A DNA stretch of 64,000 bases from NCBI RefSeq assembly GCF_003030345.1, contig NZ_CP028158.1:6944001-7008000 (forward strand), read 5' to 3'. Shown here piece by piece: positions 39,572 to 48,379 of the stretch. Position numbers and translations under genes: made by a program. Numbering within the stretch: position 1 is the first letter of the stretch; every line of letters starts with the position of its first letter. The stretch comes from Plantactinospora sp. BC1. GTDB lineage: Bacteria; Actinomycetota; Actinomycetes; Mycobacteriales; Micromonosporaceae. Below the pieces are notes generated by a model. It had not been told where the DNA came from and did no database searches. It saw only the letters and a list, made by a program, of their open reading frames with translations.

Positions 39572-42133
39572 GTGCCAGGAGTGCGTAACCTGACCCAGGT
39601 CGAGGCGACGGATCGGGGTCGTCTGCTCGACGTCACCGGCTATGACATCCGCCTGGACCTGTCGTCCGCCGGGCTGGGCGCGGACGGCCGCACCTTCCGT
39701 TCGACGACCGAGGTCCGGTTCCGGTGCGCCGAGCCGGGTGCCAGCACCTTCATCGAGGTGGCCGCCGACTCGGTACGCTCCGCGACGCTGAACGGCACCC
39801 CGGTCGACCTCTCCGGCTGGTCGGCCGAGGACGGCCTCACCCTCACCGGTCTGGCCGCCGATAACACCCTGGTCGTGGATGCCGACTTCCTCTACTCCTC
39901 CAGCGGTCAGGGGCTGCACCGCAGCGTCGACCCGGTGGACGGCGAGACCTATCTCTACAGCCAGTTCGAGACCGCCGACGCGCAGCGGGTCTTCGCCTGC
40001 TTCGACCAGCCGGACCTGAAGAGCGTCTTCACCTGGCACGCGACCGTGCCGGCGCACTGGCGGGTCATCTCGAACATGCCGGTCAGCGGCGAGGAGCCGG
40101 CCGGCGACGACACCAAGACGGTCCACTTCGCCGAGTCGGTCCGGATGAGCACCTACATCACCGCGCTCTGCGCCGGTCCCTACCACGAGGTGCGGTACAC
40201 CCACGACGGTCTCGACCTCGGCTACTTCTGCCGGACCAGCATGGCGCCGCACCTCGACTCGGCGGACCTGAACCTGATCACCGTCCAGGGCTTCGACTTC
40301 TTCCACCAGCAGTTCGGCGTCCGCTATCCGCTGCCGAAGTACGACCAGGTGTGGGTGCCGGACTTCAACGCCGGCGCGATGGAAAACTTCGGCTGCGTCA
40401 CGCACGCCGAGGCGCACTACCTGTTCCGCTCGCAGGAGACCGACTTCGAGTACGAGCAGCGGGCCAACACGATCCTGCACGAGCTGGCCCACATGTGGTT
40501 CGGCGACCTGGTCACCATGCGCTGGTGGAACGACCTGTGGCTGAACGAGTCGTTCGCCGAGTGGGCCAGCCACTGGGCCAACACCAACGCCACCCGGTTC
40601 TCCGACGCCTGGACGACCTTCCTCTCCATCCGGAAGAACTGGGGCTACCGGCAGGACCAGCTCTCCTCCACCCACCCGGTCTACTGTGAGATGCCGGACC
40701 TGGAGGCCGTCGAGGTCAACTTCGACGGCATCACGTACGCCAAGGGCGCCAGCGTGCTCAAGCAGCTCGTCGCGTACGTCGGGGAGGCGCCGTTCCTGGA
40801 GGGCCTGCGCAGCTACTTCGGCAAGTACGCCTGGAGCAACGCCACCTTCGACGACCTGCTCACCGAACTGGAGGCGGCCTCCGGCCGGGAACTGCGCAAG
40901 TTCGCCGCCGAGTGGCTGGAGACCTCGCAGGTCAACACGCTCCGCCCGGAGGTGTCGATCGGCCCGGACGGGACGTACGAGTCGGTGGTGGTCCGGCAGG
41001 AGGCGCCGAGCGAGCACCCGACACTGCGTACGCACCGGATCGGGGTGGGCCTCTACGACCTGCGGGGCGACCGGCTGGTCCGGCGGGACCGGATCGAGGT
41101 CGACGTGGTCGGCGAGCGCACCGAGCTGCCCCAGCTCACCGGCGTCGCCGCGCCGGACGTGCTGCTGCTCAACGACGACGACCTGACCTACGCCAAGCTG
41201 CGGCTCGACGAGCGGTCCATGGCGACGGTGGTGCGGCACATCGCCGCGTTCGAGTCGTCGCTGGCCCGGGGCCTGTGCTGGGCCGCCGCCTGGGACATGG
41301 TCCGGGACGCCGAACTGGCCGCCCGGGACTACGTGGCGCTGGCGCTGGCCGGGCTGCCCGCCGAGACCGACATCAACCTGGTCACCGCGACGCTGCGGCA
41401 GGTCGCCGCCACGCTCACCTCGTACGCCGCCCCGCAGTGGGCGCCGACCGGCTGGGCGGAGTTCGCCCGTACCGCGGCGAGCGCGCTCGGCGCCGCCGAG
41501 CCGGGCAGCGGCCTGCAACTGGCCTGGGCCCGCACCTACGCCTCGGCGGCCCGCAGCGACGAGGAGCTGGCCGTACTCCGGGGCTGGCTGGACGGTACCG
41601 GCGTGCCGGCCGGGCTGACCATCGACACCGAACTGCGCTGGACGGTGTTGCGTGCCCTGGTCGCGGGTGGCGCGGCGGGGCGGGCCGAGGTCGACGCCGA
41701 GCTGGCCGCCGACCGCACGTCGAGCGGTGAGCGGGAGGCGGCGCTCGCGCACGCGCTGCTGCCCACCGCCGAGAACAAGGAGACGGTGTGGCGCACCCTG
41801 ACCGGGGACGAGGCGCTGCCGAACTGGCGGCACCGGGCGCTGCTTCAGGGTTTCCAGCATCCGGCGCAGGTCGAGCTGACCGCACCGTACGCGGAGCGGT
41901 TCTTCCAGGTCGTCGGCCAGATCTGGAAGAACCGCGACAGCGAGCCGGCGCAGGAGTTCGTGATGCTGGCCTACCCGGCGTACCAGATCGGCGAGGAGAC
42001 CATCCGGATGACCGACGCCTGGCTGGCCGAGTCTGGTCATCCGGCGCCGCTGCGCCGGCTGGTCGCCGAGGGCCGCGACGGGGTGGTCCGGGCGGTCAGG
42101 GCCCGGGCCAAGGACGCCGCGTCACCGGCCTGA
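39572..42133 (+). CDS. pepN: Aminopeptidase N (M1 family)
   Basis: Zinc metallo-aminopeptidase that removes N-terminal residues from peptides in the cytoplasm. The GTG at 39572 (VPGVRNLTQVEATDRGRLLDVTGYD, in part) has GGAG 6 nt upstream and matches the usual family start; ATG at 39560 is the alternative. About 853 residues. Key motifs: GAMENFG (N-terminus recognition, near residue 270), HELAHMWFGDL with the downstream Glu in NESFAEW (zinc site), and a YxxG... Tyr region. The C-terminal ERAP1-like helical domain is complete. Single gene followed by a hairpin at 42155. Confidence 0.97.
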   Translation: MPGVRNLTQVEATDRGRLLDVTGYDIRLDLSSAGLGADGRTFRSTTEVRFRCAEPGASTFIEVAADSVRSATLNGTPVDLSGWSAEDGLTLTGLAADNTLVVDADFLYSSSGQGLHRSVDPVDGETYLYSQFETADAQRVFACFDQPDLKSVFTWHATVPAHWRVISNMPVSGEEPAGDDTKTVHFAESVRMSTYITALCAGPYHEVRYTHDGLDLGYFCRTSMAPHLDSADLNLITVQGFDFFHQQFGVRYPLPKYDQVWVPDFNAGAMENFGCVTHAEAHYLFRSQETDFEYEQRANTILHELAHMWFGDLVTMRWWNDLWLNESFAEWASHWANTNATRFSDAWTTFLSIRKNWGYRQDQLSSTHPVYCEMPDLEAVEVNFDGITYAKGASVLKQLVAYVGEAPFLEGLRSYFGKYAWSNATFDDLLTELEAASGRELRKFAAEWLETSQVNTLRPEVSIGPDGTYESVVVRQEAPSEHPTLRTHRIGVGLYDLRGDRLVRRDRIEVDVVGERTELPQLTGVAAPDVLLLNDDDLTYAKLRLDERSMATVVRHIAAFESSLARGLCWAAAWDMVRDAELAARDYVALALAGLPAETDINLVTATLRQVAATLTSYAAPQWAPTGWAEFARTAASALGAAEPGSGLQLAWARTYASAARSDEELAVLRGWLDGTGVPAGLTIDTELRWTVLRALVAGGAAGRAEVDAELAADRTSSGEREAALAHALLPTAENKETVWRTLTGDEALPNWRHRALLQGFQHPAQVELTAPYAERFFQVVGQIWKNRDSEPAQEFVMLAYPAYQIGEETIRMTDAWLAESGHPAPLRRLVAEGRDGVVRAVRARAKDAASPA

Positions 42134-42154
42134 CCTCGCCGCCGAACTGACCGC

Positions 42155-42187
42155 CGCCGGGCGCCGGAGCCGATCCGACGCCCGGCG
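42155..42187 (+). terminator. Hairpin after pepN
   Basis: CGCCGGGCG (42155-42163) pairs with CGCCCGGCG (42179-42187), 9 bp perfect, 21 bp past the pepN stop, with a 15-nt loop and no U-tract. Confidence 0.55.
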
Positions 42188-42323
42188 CCGTCGTCGCGCC
42201 CGGAAGCGATTCGGGTACGGCCACCGGGTGCGTCCCGTTCCGACCGCCACCCCAGGTCGGGGCGGTGCGGGGGCGACCGCCGGCCGGCCCGGGCCGTTAG
42301 GCTTCCCGATGGAGGTGGATTCG

Positions 42324-42887
42324 ATGGCCCAACCGCGCTACGAGTGGCATCCGCCCGAGCAGGGGTGGACCGAGGACGATCTGCGCACCCTGCCTGCGGA
42401 CGGGCACCGCTACGAGATCATCGACGGGAGCCTCCACGTGACCCCTCCGGCCGACTTCCAGCACCACGAGCTGGCCGACGAGATCCGCGCCGCCCTACGC
42501 GCCGCTACCCCACCGAAGTGGCGGGTGATCCGCGAGATCGGCCTCCGGGTACCGGGGGGCAACGCGATCCCGGACGTCACGGTGCTGCGACCGAGCGCGC
42601 CGCCGGACGCCATGTGGGCCGATCCGGCAGACGTGGCGCTGGTGGTCGAGGTGGAGTCGCCGAGCAGCCGGCGGCACGACCGGTTCACCAAGCTGGGCCT
42701 GTACGCCGAGGCCGGCATCGAGTCGTACTGGCGGATCGAACGCGCCGAGCGGGGCCCGATCGCCCATCTCTATCTGCGTGCCCCCGCCGGCCACTACGAG
42801 CTGCTCCGCTCGGTCCCGTCGACCGGCACCGAGCTGGTCGAGGTGCCGTTTCCGGTACGGGTCGCCCCCGGCAGCTGGCTGGGCTGA
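42324..42887 (+). CDS. Uma2-family (DUF820) putative restriction-endonuclease-fold protein
   Basis: Predicted PD-(D/E)xK-fold protein of 187 residues from the ATG at 42324 (MAQPRYEWHP), with GGAGG 8 nt upstream; ATG at 42309 is possible. Family features: the N-terminal DGHRYEIIDGSLHVTPPADFQHHEL, the catalytic Asp in NAIPDVTVL, the ValGluVal ... Lys part VVEVESPSSRRHDRFTKLGLYAEAGIESYWRI. Uma2 proteins are abundant in actinomycetes and cyanobacteria; their biological role is unsettled and this one is not linked to a methylase. Confidence 0.92.
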   Translation: MAQPRYEWHPPEQGWTEDDLRTLPADGHRYEIIDGSLHVTPPADFQHHELADEIRAALRAATPPKWRVIREIGLRVPGGNAIPDVTVLRPSAPPDAMWADPADVALVVEVESPSSRRHDRFTKLGLYAEAGIESYWRIERAERGPIAHLYLRAPAGHYELLRSVPSTGTELVEVPFPVRVAPGSWLG

Positions 42888-42964
42888 CCGGCCGCCCGGC
42901 CCAGTGGCGGGGCGGCCGGACAGGCTACTCGGACGAGCCCGGCAGCGGCCGGACGGGCGCCGGG

Positions 42965-43408
42965 TCAGGCGGCGCGGCCGGCCCGGGTGGCGAGCTGGTC
43001 CAGCCCGCTGACGATGCCGCCGGTCAGGTCGCCGCCGCCGAAGGCGGCCACCATGGAGAGCGCGGCCAGCTTGGCGTCCCGGTCCGGGATCCGCTTGCGT
43101 GCCTCGGAGCCGGTGACGATCTCCAGCACCCGCTGGTTCGGCGAGAGGGCGACGAGTACCGCGCGGGCCGGGTCGACCAGCTCCAGGTGCAGCCGCTGCG
43201 CGTGCTCGCGTACCGGTTCGGTCAGCGGACCGACGTAGACGGTGAAGACCAGCCCGGTCGACTCGTCGGCGATCCGCAGCGCCTCGTCGATCCGGAGGAG
43301 CTGGCGGGTGGTGAACGGCCCGTCGAGCACGTCCGGCCGGGTGGTGGCGCTCGGTCCGACCTCGGCCTCGGGCCGTTCGGCCGTCGCCACGCTCTTACCA
43401 GCGGTCAC
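42965..43408 (-). CDS. DUF5130 (TPM-like) domain protein
   Basis: Soluble protein of 147 residues. The segment GPFTTRQLLRIDEALRIADESTGLVFTVYVGPLTEPVREHAQRLHLEL and SPNQRVLEIVTGSEARKRIPDRDAKLAALSMVAAF resembles the TPM fold and is the actinobacterial DUF5130 family. Its ATG overlaps the end of the small membrane protein gene (43395-43408), so the two are coupled. In actinomycetes this pair is found next to each other and the partner is annotated as a cytochrome oxidase subunit; a respiratory link is inference. Confidence 0.88.
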   Translation of the reverse strand: MTAGKSVATAERPEAEVGPSATTRPDVLDGPFTTRQLLRIDEALRIADESTGLVFTVYVGPLTEPVREHAQRLHLELVDPARAVLVALSPNQRVLEIVTGSEARKRIPDRDAKLAALSMVAAFGGGDLTGGIVSGLDQLATRAGRAA

Positions 43409-43697
43409 TTGCGCCCCCTGTCACGCCGGCGCGCTTCGGCGCGCTGATGGTCTCGATCTCGCCGCTGCTCAGGGCCCGGGCCTCGGCGCCGGCCGGCAGC
43501 GCGTTCCGGGCGGAGTCGGTCAGGTGCTCGGGCGAGGAGAGGAACCAGACCGGAGTGAACTCGAAGGGCCGCCCCGGGCGGTAACGCCGGGCGTTACGGC
43601 CGCTCTTGCCGGCCCGGGCCAGCACGGTGATCACGAGCACCGCGGCGGCCGGGATGGCAACGAAGACCAGCAACGTGTCGGAAACAGACAACCTCAA
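43395..43697 (-). CDS. ctaJ: Putative aa3-type cytochrome oxidase subunit CtaJ
   Basis: Small membrane protein of 100 residues with one N-terminal span (LSVSDTLLVFVAIPAAAVLVITVLA) followed by RYRPGRPFEFTPVWFLSSPEHL, the pattern of the actinobacterial accessory oxidase subunit CtaJ (YRPGxPW...PVWW). The start is a TTG at 43697 preceded by GGGGGCG, unusual but in keeping with the frame. The overlap with the DUF5130 gene supports the assignment. Other oxidase genes are not in the window, so the name rests on sequence pattern and context. Confidence 0.72.
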   Translation of the reverse strand: MRLSVSDTLLVFVAIPAAAVLVITVLARAGKSGRNARRYRPGRPFEFTPVWFLSSPEHLTDSARNALPAGAEARALSSGEIETISAPKRAGVTGGASDRW

Positions 43698-43842
43698 CGC
43701 CCCCAGGCGAAAACGGGATCATCGTGCCGGTCGGAGCAGGTGGCGAAGGTGTCCACCCGACCGACCCGGTCGCCGTTCACGGTATCGGAAACCGCCGCCC
43801 ACCAGATCTCGGGGTGCCGATCCGGCCCGGGCGGCGCTCGGA

Positions 43843-45123
43843 TCAGGCCCCGTCGACGAGCCGGGCCAGCGCCTCGGCCGCCCGCCAGCAGTCGTGGTAC
43901 GTCGAGTAGAGCGGGACCGGGGCGAACCGGATCACGTCCGGCTCCCGGTCGTCGACGACCACGCCGTACTCCTTGGAGAGCCGCTCGGTCAGCGCGGCGG
44001 CCCCGCCCTGACCGATCCGGACGGAGAGCTGGCAGCCGCGCCGGGCCGGGTCGCGCGGGGTGAGCACGGTGAGGGGCCGGTCGGGGGTGATCTGGTCGAG
44101 CAGCCCTTCGAGATAGCCGGTCAACCGCTCGCTGCGGGCCCGCAGCGCGGGCATCCCGACCTGCTGGAAGATGGCCAGGGCGCTGCGCATCGGCGCCATC
44201 GCGAGTACCGGCGGATTGGAGATCAGCCACGCCTCCACGGTGGCCGGTGGCCGGGAGACCGGCGCCATCTCGAACCGGGTCGCCTCGTCGGTGCCCCACC
44301 AGCCCTCGAACCGGTCGATCGCCGGGTCGCCGAGGTGCCGTTCGTGCACGAACGCCCCGGCCAACGCCCCCGGCCCGGAGTTCAGGTACTTGTAGGTGCA
44401 CCAGGCGGCGAAGTCCACGTCCCAGTCGTGCAGCGCCAGCGGTACGTTGCCGACCGCGTGCGCGAGGTCCCAGCCGACCATGGCGCCGGCGCGGTGCCCC
44501 GCCCGGGTGATCTCCGGGATGTCCATCAGCTCGCCGGTGAGGTAGTTGACCCCGCCGAGCAGGACCAGCGCCACCCGCTGCCCCTCCCGGTCGAGGTAGT
44601 CGACGACATCCTCGGTGCGCAGGGTCTCCTCGCCGGGACGGGGGCGCAGCCGGACGACGGTCTCGTCCGGATCCAGTCCGTGGTGCCGGGCCTGGCTGCG
44701 CACCGCGTAGCTGTCGGAGGGGAAGGCGCCGTCCTCGATCAGGATCCGGTCGCGGCCGGCGGTCGGCCGGTAGAACGAGACCATCAGCAGGTGCAGGTTG
44801 ACCGTCAGCGAGTTCATCACCACGGTCTCGGCCGGCAGCGCGCCGACCAGCGCCGCGCTCGGCCCGGTGAGCGAGCGGTACGACGGCACCCACGGCCGGT
44901 CGCCGGAGAAGTGACCCGAGACGCCGAGCCTGGCCCAGGTCTCCAGTTCGGCGTCGATGTCGGCCCGGGCGGCCCGGGGTTGCAGCCCGAGCGAGTTGCC
45001 GACCAGGTAGGCGGCCTCGGCGTACCGGCCGCCCTCGGCCGGGGGCACGTGGAAGAGGTGCCGGTGCCCGGGGTCGGCCTCGTCGCGGCGCCGGGCCGCC
45101 TCCTCCTGCTCCGGGGTGGTCAT
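43843..45123 (-). CDS. kynU: Kynureninase
   Basis: PLP enzyme of 426 residues that cleaves L-kynurenine to anthranilate and L-alanine. Fold-type I features: YLVGNSLGLQPRAARADIDAEL, the substrate/PLP region DGAFPSDSYAVRSQARHHGL, the Asp of GWDLAHAVGNVPL, and the PLP Lys in AWCTYKYLNSGPG. The C-terminal FAPVPLYSTYHDCWRAAEALARL completes the domain. It lies 54 bp downstream of kynA on the same strand, making a two-gene route from tryptophan; the formamidase step must be encoded elsewhere. Anthranilate may feed a secondary metabolite (inference). Confidence 0.96.
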   Translation of the reverse strand: MTTPEQEEAARRRDEADPGHRHLFHVPPAEGGRYAEAAYLVGNSLGLQPRAARADIDAELETWARLGVSGHFSGDRPWVPSYRSLTGPSAALVGALPAETVVMNSLTVNLHLLMVSFYRPTAGRDRILIEDGAFPSDSYAVRSQARHHGLDPDETVVRLRPRPGEETLRTEDVVDYLDREGQRVALVLLGGVNYLTGELMDIPEITRAGHRAGAMVGWDLAHAVGNVPLALHDWDVDFAAWCTYKYLNSGPGALAGAFVHERHLGDPAIDRFEGWWGTDEATRFEMAPVSRPPATVEAWLISNPPVLAMAPMRSALAIFQQVGMPALRARSERLTGYLEGLLDQITPDRPLTVLTPRDPARRGCQLSVRIGQGGAAALTERLSKEYGVVVDDREPDVIRFAPVPLYSTYHDCWRAAEALARLVDGA

Positions 45124-45177
45124 CCGCTCGTCACTCCTCTGTCGCTCGCCTTCGGCACGGAACGGTAGCCGCCCGCG

Positions 45178-46137
45178 CTACATGTCGGTCCGGGCGGCCC
45201 ACAGTTCGGGGAAGACCTCCCGGGCCATGCTCCGGCGCAGCCAGGCCGCGCCGGCCGACCCGCCGGTGCCGACCTTGGCGCCCATGGTCCGGCGTACCGC
45301 CTTGAGGTGCTGGTGGCGCCAGTCGTCGAACTGCTCGGCGATCTCCACCAGGGTCTCGCCGAGCTGTCGCAGCTGGTTGTCGGGTCCGGTGTCGGCGTAG
45401 ATCTCCACCCAGGCGGCGGTCAGCTCGGCGCTCGGCTCGGCGTCGCCGGAGAAGTCCCGGTGCAGCAGCGTCTCCGGCAGCGGGAAGCCGCGACGGGCCA
45501 GCAGGGCGGTCACCTCGTCCCAGAGGCTCGGCGCCCGGAGCGTCTCCACCAGTTCGGCGTAGACCTCCGGCTGCCGGTGGAAGGGCCGGACCAGGGTGGC
45601 GGTCTTCAGCCCGAGCAGGAACTCCAACTGCCGGTACATCGCGGACTGGAATCCGGAGCCCTCGCCGAGCAGGTTGCGGAACCGGTTGAAGTCCGCCGGG
45701 GTCATCCAGCGCAGTCCCCGCCAGGCCGCGTTGAGCCCCTCCAGGTGCAGCGCCGCCCGGTGCAGCGGGGCGAGCGCCCCCCACAGGTCGTCGGCGCGCA
45801 GCCGCTGCCGCGCCTCGCGCAGTTCGAAGCAGGTCAGCCCGAAGTACAGCTCCATGATCTGGCTGACCATCAGGAACGACATCTCGCCCGGATCCTGGCT
45901 CAGCGGCTGCTGGAGGCGGTGCAGGGTGCTCGCGTGCACGTACGCGTCGTACGGCGTCCGCCCGGCCGGTTCCAGGGTCGGCTCGCCACCGTTGGCCGCC
46001 GCCCGGGCGGCCCGCTGGGCGGCGTTCACCGGGCGTACCCGGGGTCGACCGGGTCGCCGCTGCCGTTGGATGCTCTCCACCGTCGCCTCCGTTCCGCTCT
46101 CCACTGCCGCCTCCGTTCCGTTACGCACTACCGTCAT
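45178..46137 (-). CDS. kynA: Tryptophan 2,3-dioxygenase
   Basis: Haem enzyme that opens the indole ring of tryptophan to give N-formylkynurenine. 319 residues from the ATG at 46137 (MTVVRNGTEA), preceded by GGGAGAG; the longer frame to 46176 is unlikely. Conserved regions: YVHASTLHRLQQPLS, EMSFLMVSQIMELYFGLTCFELREA, SGFQSAMYRQLEFLLGLK, HQHLKAVRRTMGAKVGTGGSAGAAWLRRS (haem/tryptophan loop near the C-terminus). An N-terminal Arg/Glu-rich tail of about 60 residues is extra. Promoter shared with the divergent Lrp gene at 46286. Confidence 0.95.
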   Translation of the reverse strand: MTVVRNGTEAAVESGTEATVESIQRQRRPGRPRVRPVNAAQRAARAAANGGEPTLEPAGRTPYDAYVHASTLHRLQQPLSQDPGEMSFLMVSQIMELYFGLTCFELREARQRLRADDLWGALAPLHRAALHLEGLNAAWRGLRWMTPADFNRFRNLLGEGSGFQSAMYRQLEFLLGLKTATLVRPFHRQPEVYAELVETLRAPSLWDEVTALLARRGFPLPETLLHRDFSGDAEPSAELTAAWVEIYADTGPDNQLRQLGETLVEIAEQFDDWRHQHLKAVRRTMGAKVGTGGSAGAAWLRRSMAREVFPELWAARTDM

Positions 46138-46285
46138 GATCTCTCCCGTCCGACGCCGGATGGAATGCCGGACCAACGGCGCTACCGGCCGGCATTCGAC
46201 GGTTCTGCGGTTCGGTGTTGAATTGGCTTAACGTTCGGAAGGTCGATCCGAGGTTCACGATTACGTCACGGAGAGTGAGGCAGCG

Positions 46286-46738
46286 GTGGACGACATGGAC
46301 TGGGCGCTGCTCCGGGAACTCCAGGCCGATGCCCGGCTCTCGTTCAGCGAACTCTCCCGCCGGGTGCACCTCTCCCCGCCGGCCGTCGCCGAACGGGTCC
46401 GCCGGCTGGAGGAGTCCGGCGTGGTGACCGGGTACCACGCGCACGTCGACCTGGCCCGGGCCGGCCGGAACGTGGTGGCGATGATCCGGATGTCCTGTTA
46501 CGGGGCGCGCTGCATCCTCCGGGACCCGGACGTGCCGGGGTGGCCGGAAATCCTGGAGATCCACCGGATCACCGGGGACGCCTGCTCGATGCTGAAGGTC
46601 GCGGCCGGGTCGATCGAGGCGTTCGAGCAGGTCATCGACCGTCTCGCCCCGTACGGGCAGCCGTCGAGCACGATGGTGCTCTCCAGCCCGCTGGCCTGGC
46701 ACCCGGTGCTGCCCATCCCACCCACCTCGGGCGCCTGA
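46286..46738 (+). CDS. Lrp/AsnC-family transcriptional regulator
   Basis: DNA-binding regulator of 150 residues starting at a GTG (MDDMDWALLRELQ). N-terminal HTH: ARLSFSELSRRVHLSPPAVAERVRRLEESGVVTGYHAHVD. C-terminal RAM effector domain: VVAMIRMSCYG, EILEIHRITGDACSMLKVAAGSIEAFEQVIDRL. Divergent from kynA with 148 bp between starts; this region contains an AT-rich run (TTGAATTGGCTTAACGTT) that could be the Lrp site. Likely controls kynA-kynU in response to tryptophan or kynurenine (inference). Confidence 0.94.
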   Translation: MDDMDWALLRELQADARLSFSELSRRVHLSPPAVAERVRRLEESGVVTGYHAHVDLARAGRNVVAMIRMSCYGARCILRDPDVPGWPEILEIHRITGDACSMLKVAAGSIEAFEQVIDRLAPYGQPSSTMVLSSPLAWHPVLPIPPTSGA

Positions 46739-46887
46739 CCAGGGCAATCGTCCGGTTGTCGGCCCGCCGGAGGCGTGTGTGCGCCGGACCGGTGGGAACA
46801 CGTCCCCCGACGACGGTCGCGCACCCGACCCGTGCGGCGATGCGACGGGTGCCCGGCCGAGGGGATGCACCGCCGGGGAGGGACATC

Positions 46888-47409
46888 ATGCTCACTGCCA
46901 AGGTCGTCGGCCGTACGATCGCCGCCGGTGTCACCGTCGCCACGCTGGTCCCCGGGCCGCTGCTCGGGAACGCGGGCGCGGTACGGGCCGGACCGAACAC
47001 CTTCGTCGAGGTGACCCCGAACACCGCCCAGGCGGGTACCCGGGTCAACATCCGGGCGAGCTGCGACGGCGCGAACAACCAGCAGGCCACGGTGCACTCG
47101 GACGCCTTCGGCCGGGTGATCGTACGCCCCGACAACGGCTTCCTGACCGGGTCGGTGACGATCCCGGGCAGCAAGGCTCCCGGGGCGTACGCGGTCAACC
47201 TGGCCTGCCAGCAGAACGGCAACAACGCCACCACCACGCTGACCGTGGTGAACATGAGCCAGGGCAGTCAGGGACCGGCCACCGGTGGCGGCGGTACGGC
47301 CGGCGGCCCGGGCGGGACGCTGATGATCGTCGGTGGTCTCGGCATCGTCGTACTCGCGCTCGGGTTCGGGGTGGCCGGCCGGCGACGGCGTACCGAACCG
47401 AGTAGCTGA
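46888..47409 (+). CDS. Secreted surface protein with degenerate sorting signal
   Basis: Exported protein of 173 residues. The ATG at 46888 follows GGGGAGGG. Signal peptide at residues 1-34; a mature Ig-like domain with one Cys pair (FVEVTPNTAQAGTRVNIRASCDG ... GAYAVNLACQQNG). The C-terminus has the order of a sortase substrate: GPATG (residues 129-133), Gly-rich spacer, hydrophobic helix (MIVGGLGIVVLALGFGVA) and RRRR. The first motif residue is Gly instead of Leu (LPxTG). The class F sortase gene begins 14 bp after the stop, so this is its likely substrate. Confidence 0.82.
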   Translation: MLTAKVVGRTIAAGVTVATLVPGPLLGNAGAVRAGPNTFVEVTPNTAQAGTRVNIRASCDGANNQQATVHSDAFGRVIVRPDNGFLTGSVTIPGSKAPGAYAVNLACQQNGNNATTTLTVVNMSQGSQGPATGGGGTAGGPGGTLMIVGGLGIVVLALGFGVAGRRRRTEPSS

Positions 47410-47423
47410 CCCGCGGACCGACG

Positions 47424-48251
47424 ATGTTCCGCCCTCCCACGGCCGGTGGCACGTGGCGGGACCGGACGGGCCGGTGGTGGGCACGTACCGACCGGTGGCG
47501 ACGCCGGACGGCCCGGCTCGCCCGGCAGGCCACCGCGGCCAGCATCACCAGCCCGGATCCGGCCGACGGCACCCCGCCCGGCACCCTGGCCGCCGCGCCA
47601 CCCCGGCCGCCCCGGCGGGCGGGCCGGCGCGGTTGGGCCCGCCGCCCCGGGCCGGTACCGGTGATCAGCCTGCTGCTCGGCGTCCTCGTCACCCTCTTCG
47701 GGGTGCAGAGCGTCACCGGGATCACCCTGCTGCCCAGCGGGCTGCCGTTCGGCGCCCCGGCACCGCCGCGCAAGTTCCCGGTGCTGGAGTCGAGCCCGCC
47801 GGTCGCGATCGGCATCCGGTCGCTCGATCTGGACGCGCCGGTGCATCCGGTCGGGGTCGCACCGGACGGCACCATCGAGGTGCCGGCGTCGGACCGCCGC
47901 GACGAGGCCGGCTGGTACAGCCAGAGCCCGACGCCGGGCCAGTACGGGCCGTCGGTGATCGTCGGGCACGTCGACACCCGGACCGGGCCGGCCGTCTTCC
48001 ACGACCTCTCCGGGCTCCGCCCCGGCGCCAAGATCGAGGTGGACCGGGAGGACGAGTCGGTGGCGGTCTTCGAGGTCAACTCCGTCAGGCGGTACAACAA
48101 GTCGGAGCTGCCGGTCGACCAGGTCTACGGCGACTTCAGCCGGCCGTCGCTGCGGCTGATCACCTGCGGCGGGCGCTGGGTCGGCGGCTCCACCGGGTAC
48201 GCCGACAACGTCATCGTCTTCGCGTCCCTGGTCTCGGCCCGGCACACCTGA
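47424..48251 (+). CDS. Class F sortase
   Basis: Membrane-anchored transpeptidase of 275 residues. A basic N-terminal tail of about 70 residues precedes one span (VPVISLLLGVLVTLFGVQSVTG). The sortase core has catalytic His182 in VIVGHVDTRTG and Cys248 in LRLITCGGRW. Where many class F enzymes have Arg in YRDNVV, this one reads YADNVI, so the catalytic Arg must come from elsewhere (GGRW is a candidate) or activity is altered. Adjacent to the putative substrate at 46888, which it would attach to the cell surface. Confidence 0.9.
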   Translation: MFRPPTAGGTWRDRTGRWWARTDRWRRRTARLARQATAASITSPDPADGTPPGTLAAAPPRPPRRAGRRGWARRPGPVPVISLLLGVLVTLFGVQSVTGITLLPSGLPFGAPAPPRKFPVLESSPPVAIGIRSLDLDAPVHPVGVAPDGTIEVPASDRRDEAGWYSQSPTPGQYGPSVIVGHVDTRTGPAVFHDLSGLRPGAKIEVDREDESVAVFEVNSVRRYNKSELPVDQVYGDFSRPSLRLITCGGRWVGGSTGYADNVIVFASLVSARHT

Positions 48252-48379
48252 CCCCGCGCACCGCCGCGCGGTTCCCGGTGCGGGTGAACGGCGCGGCGGG
48301 CGGTGGTGGTGGCGAACGGCGCGGCGGGCGGCGGTGCGGCTGGATGCCGGCGACCAGACCGTTGTGGGTCTGGCTGGCC

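Noticed and set aside
39419-42040. 873-codon frame antisense to pepN
   Set aside because: Mirrors the codon pattern of the aminopeptidase gene; no motifs or ribosome site.
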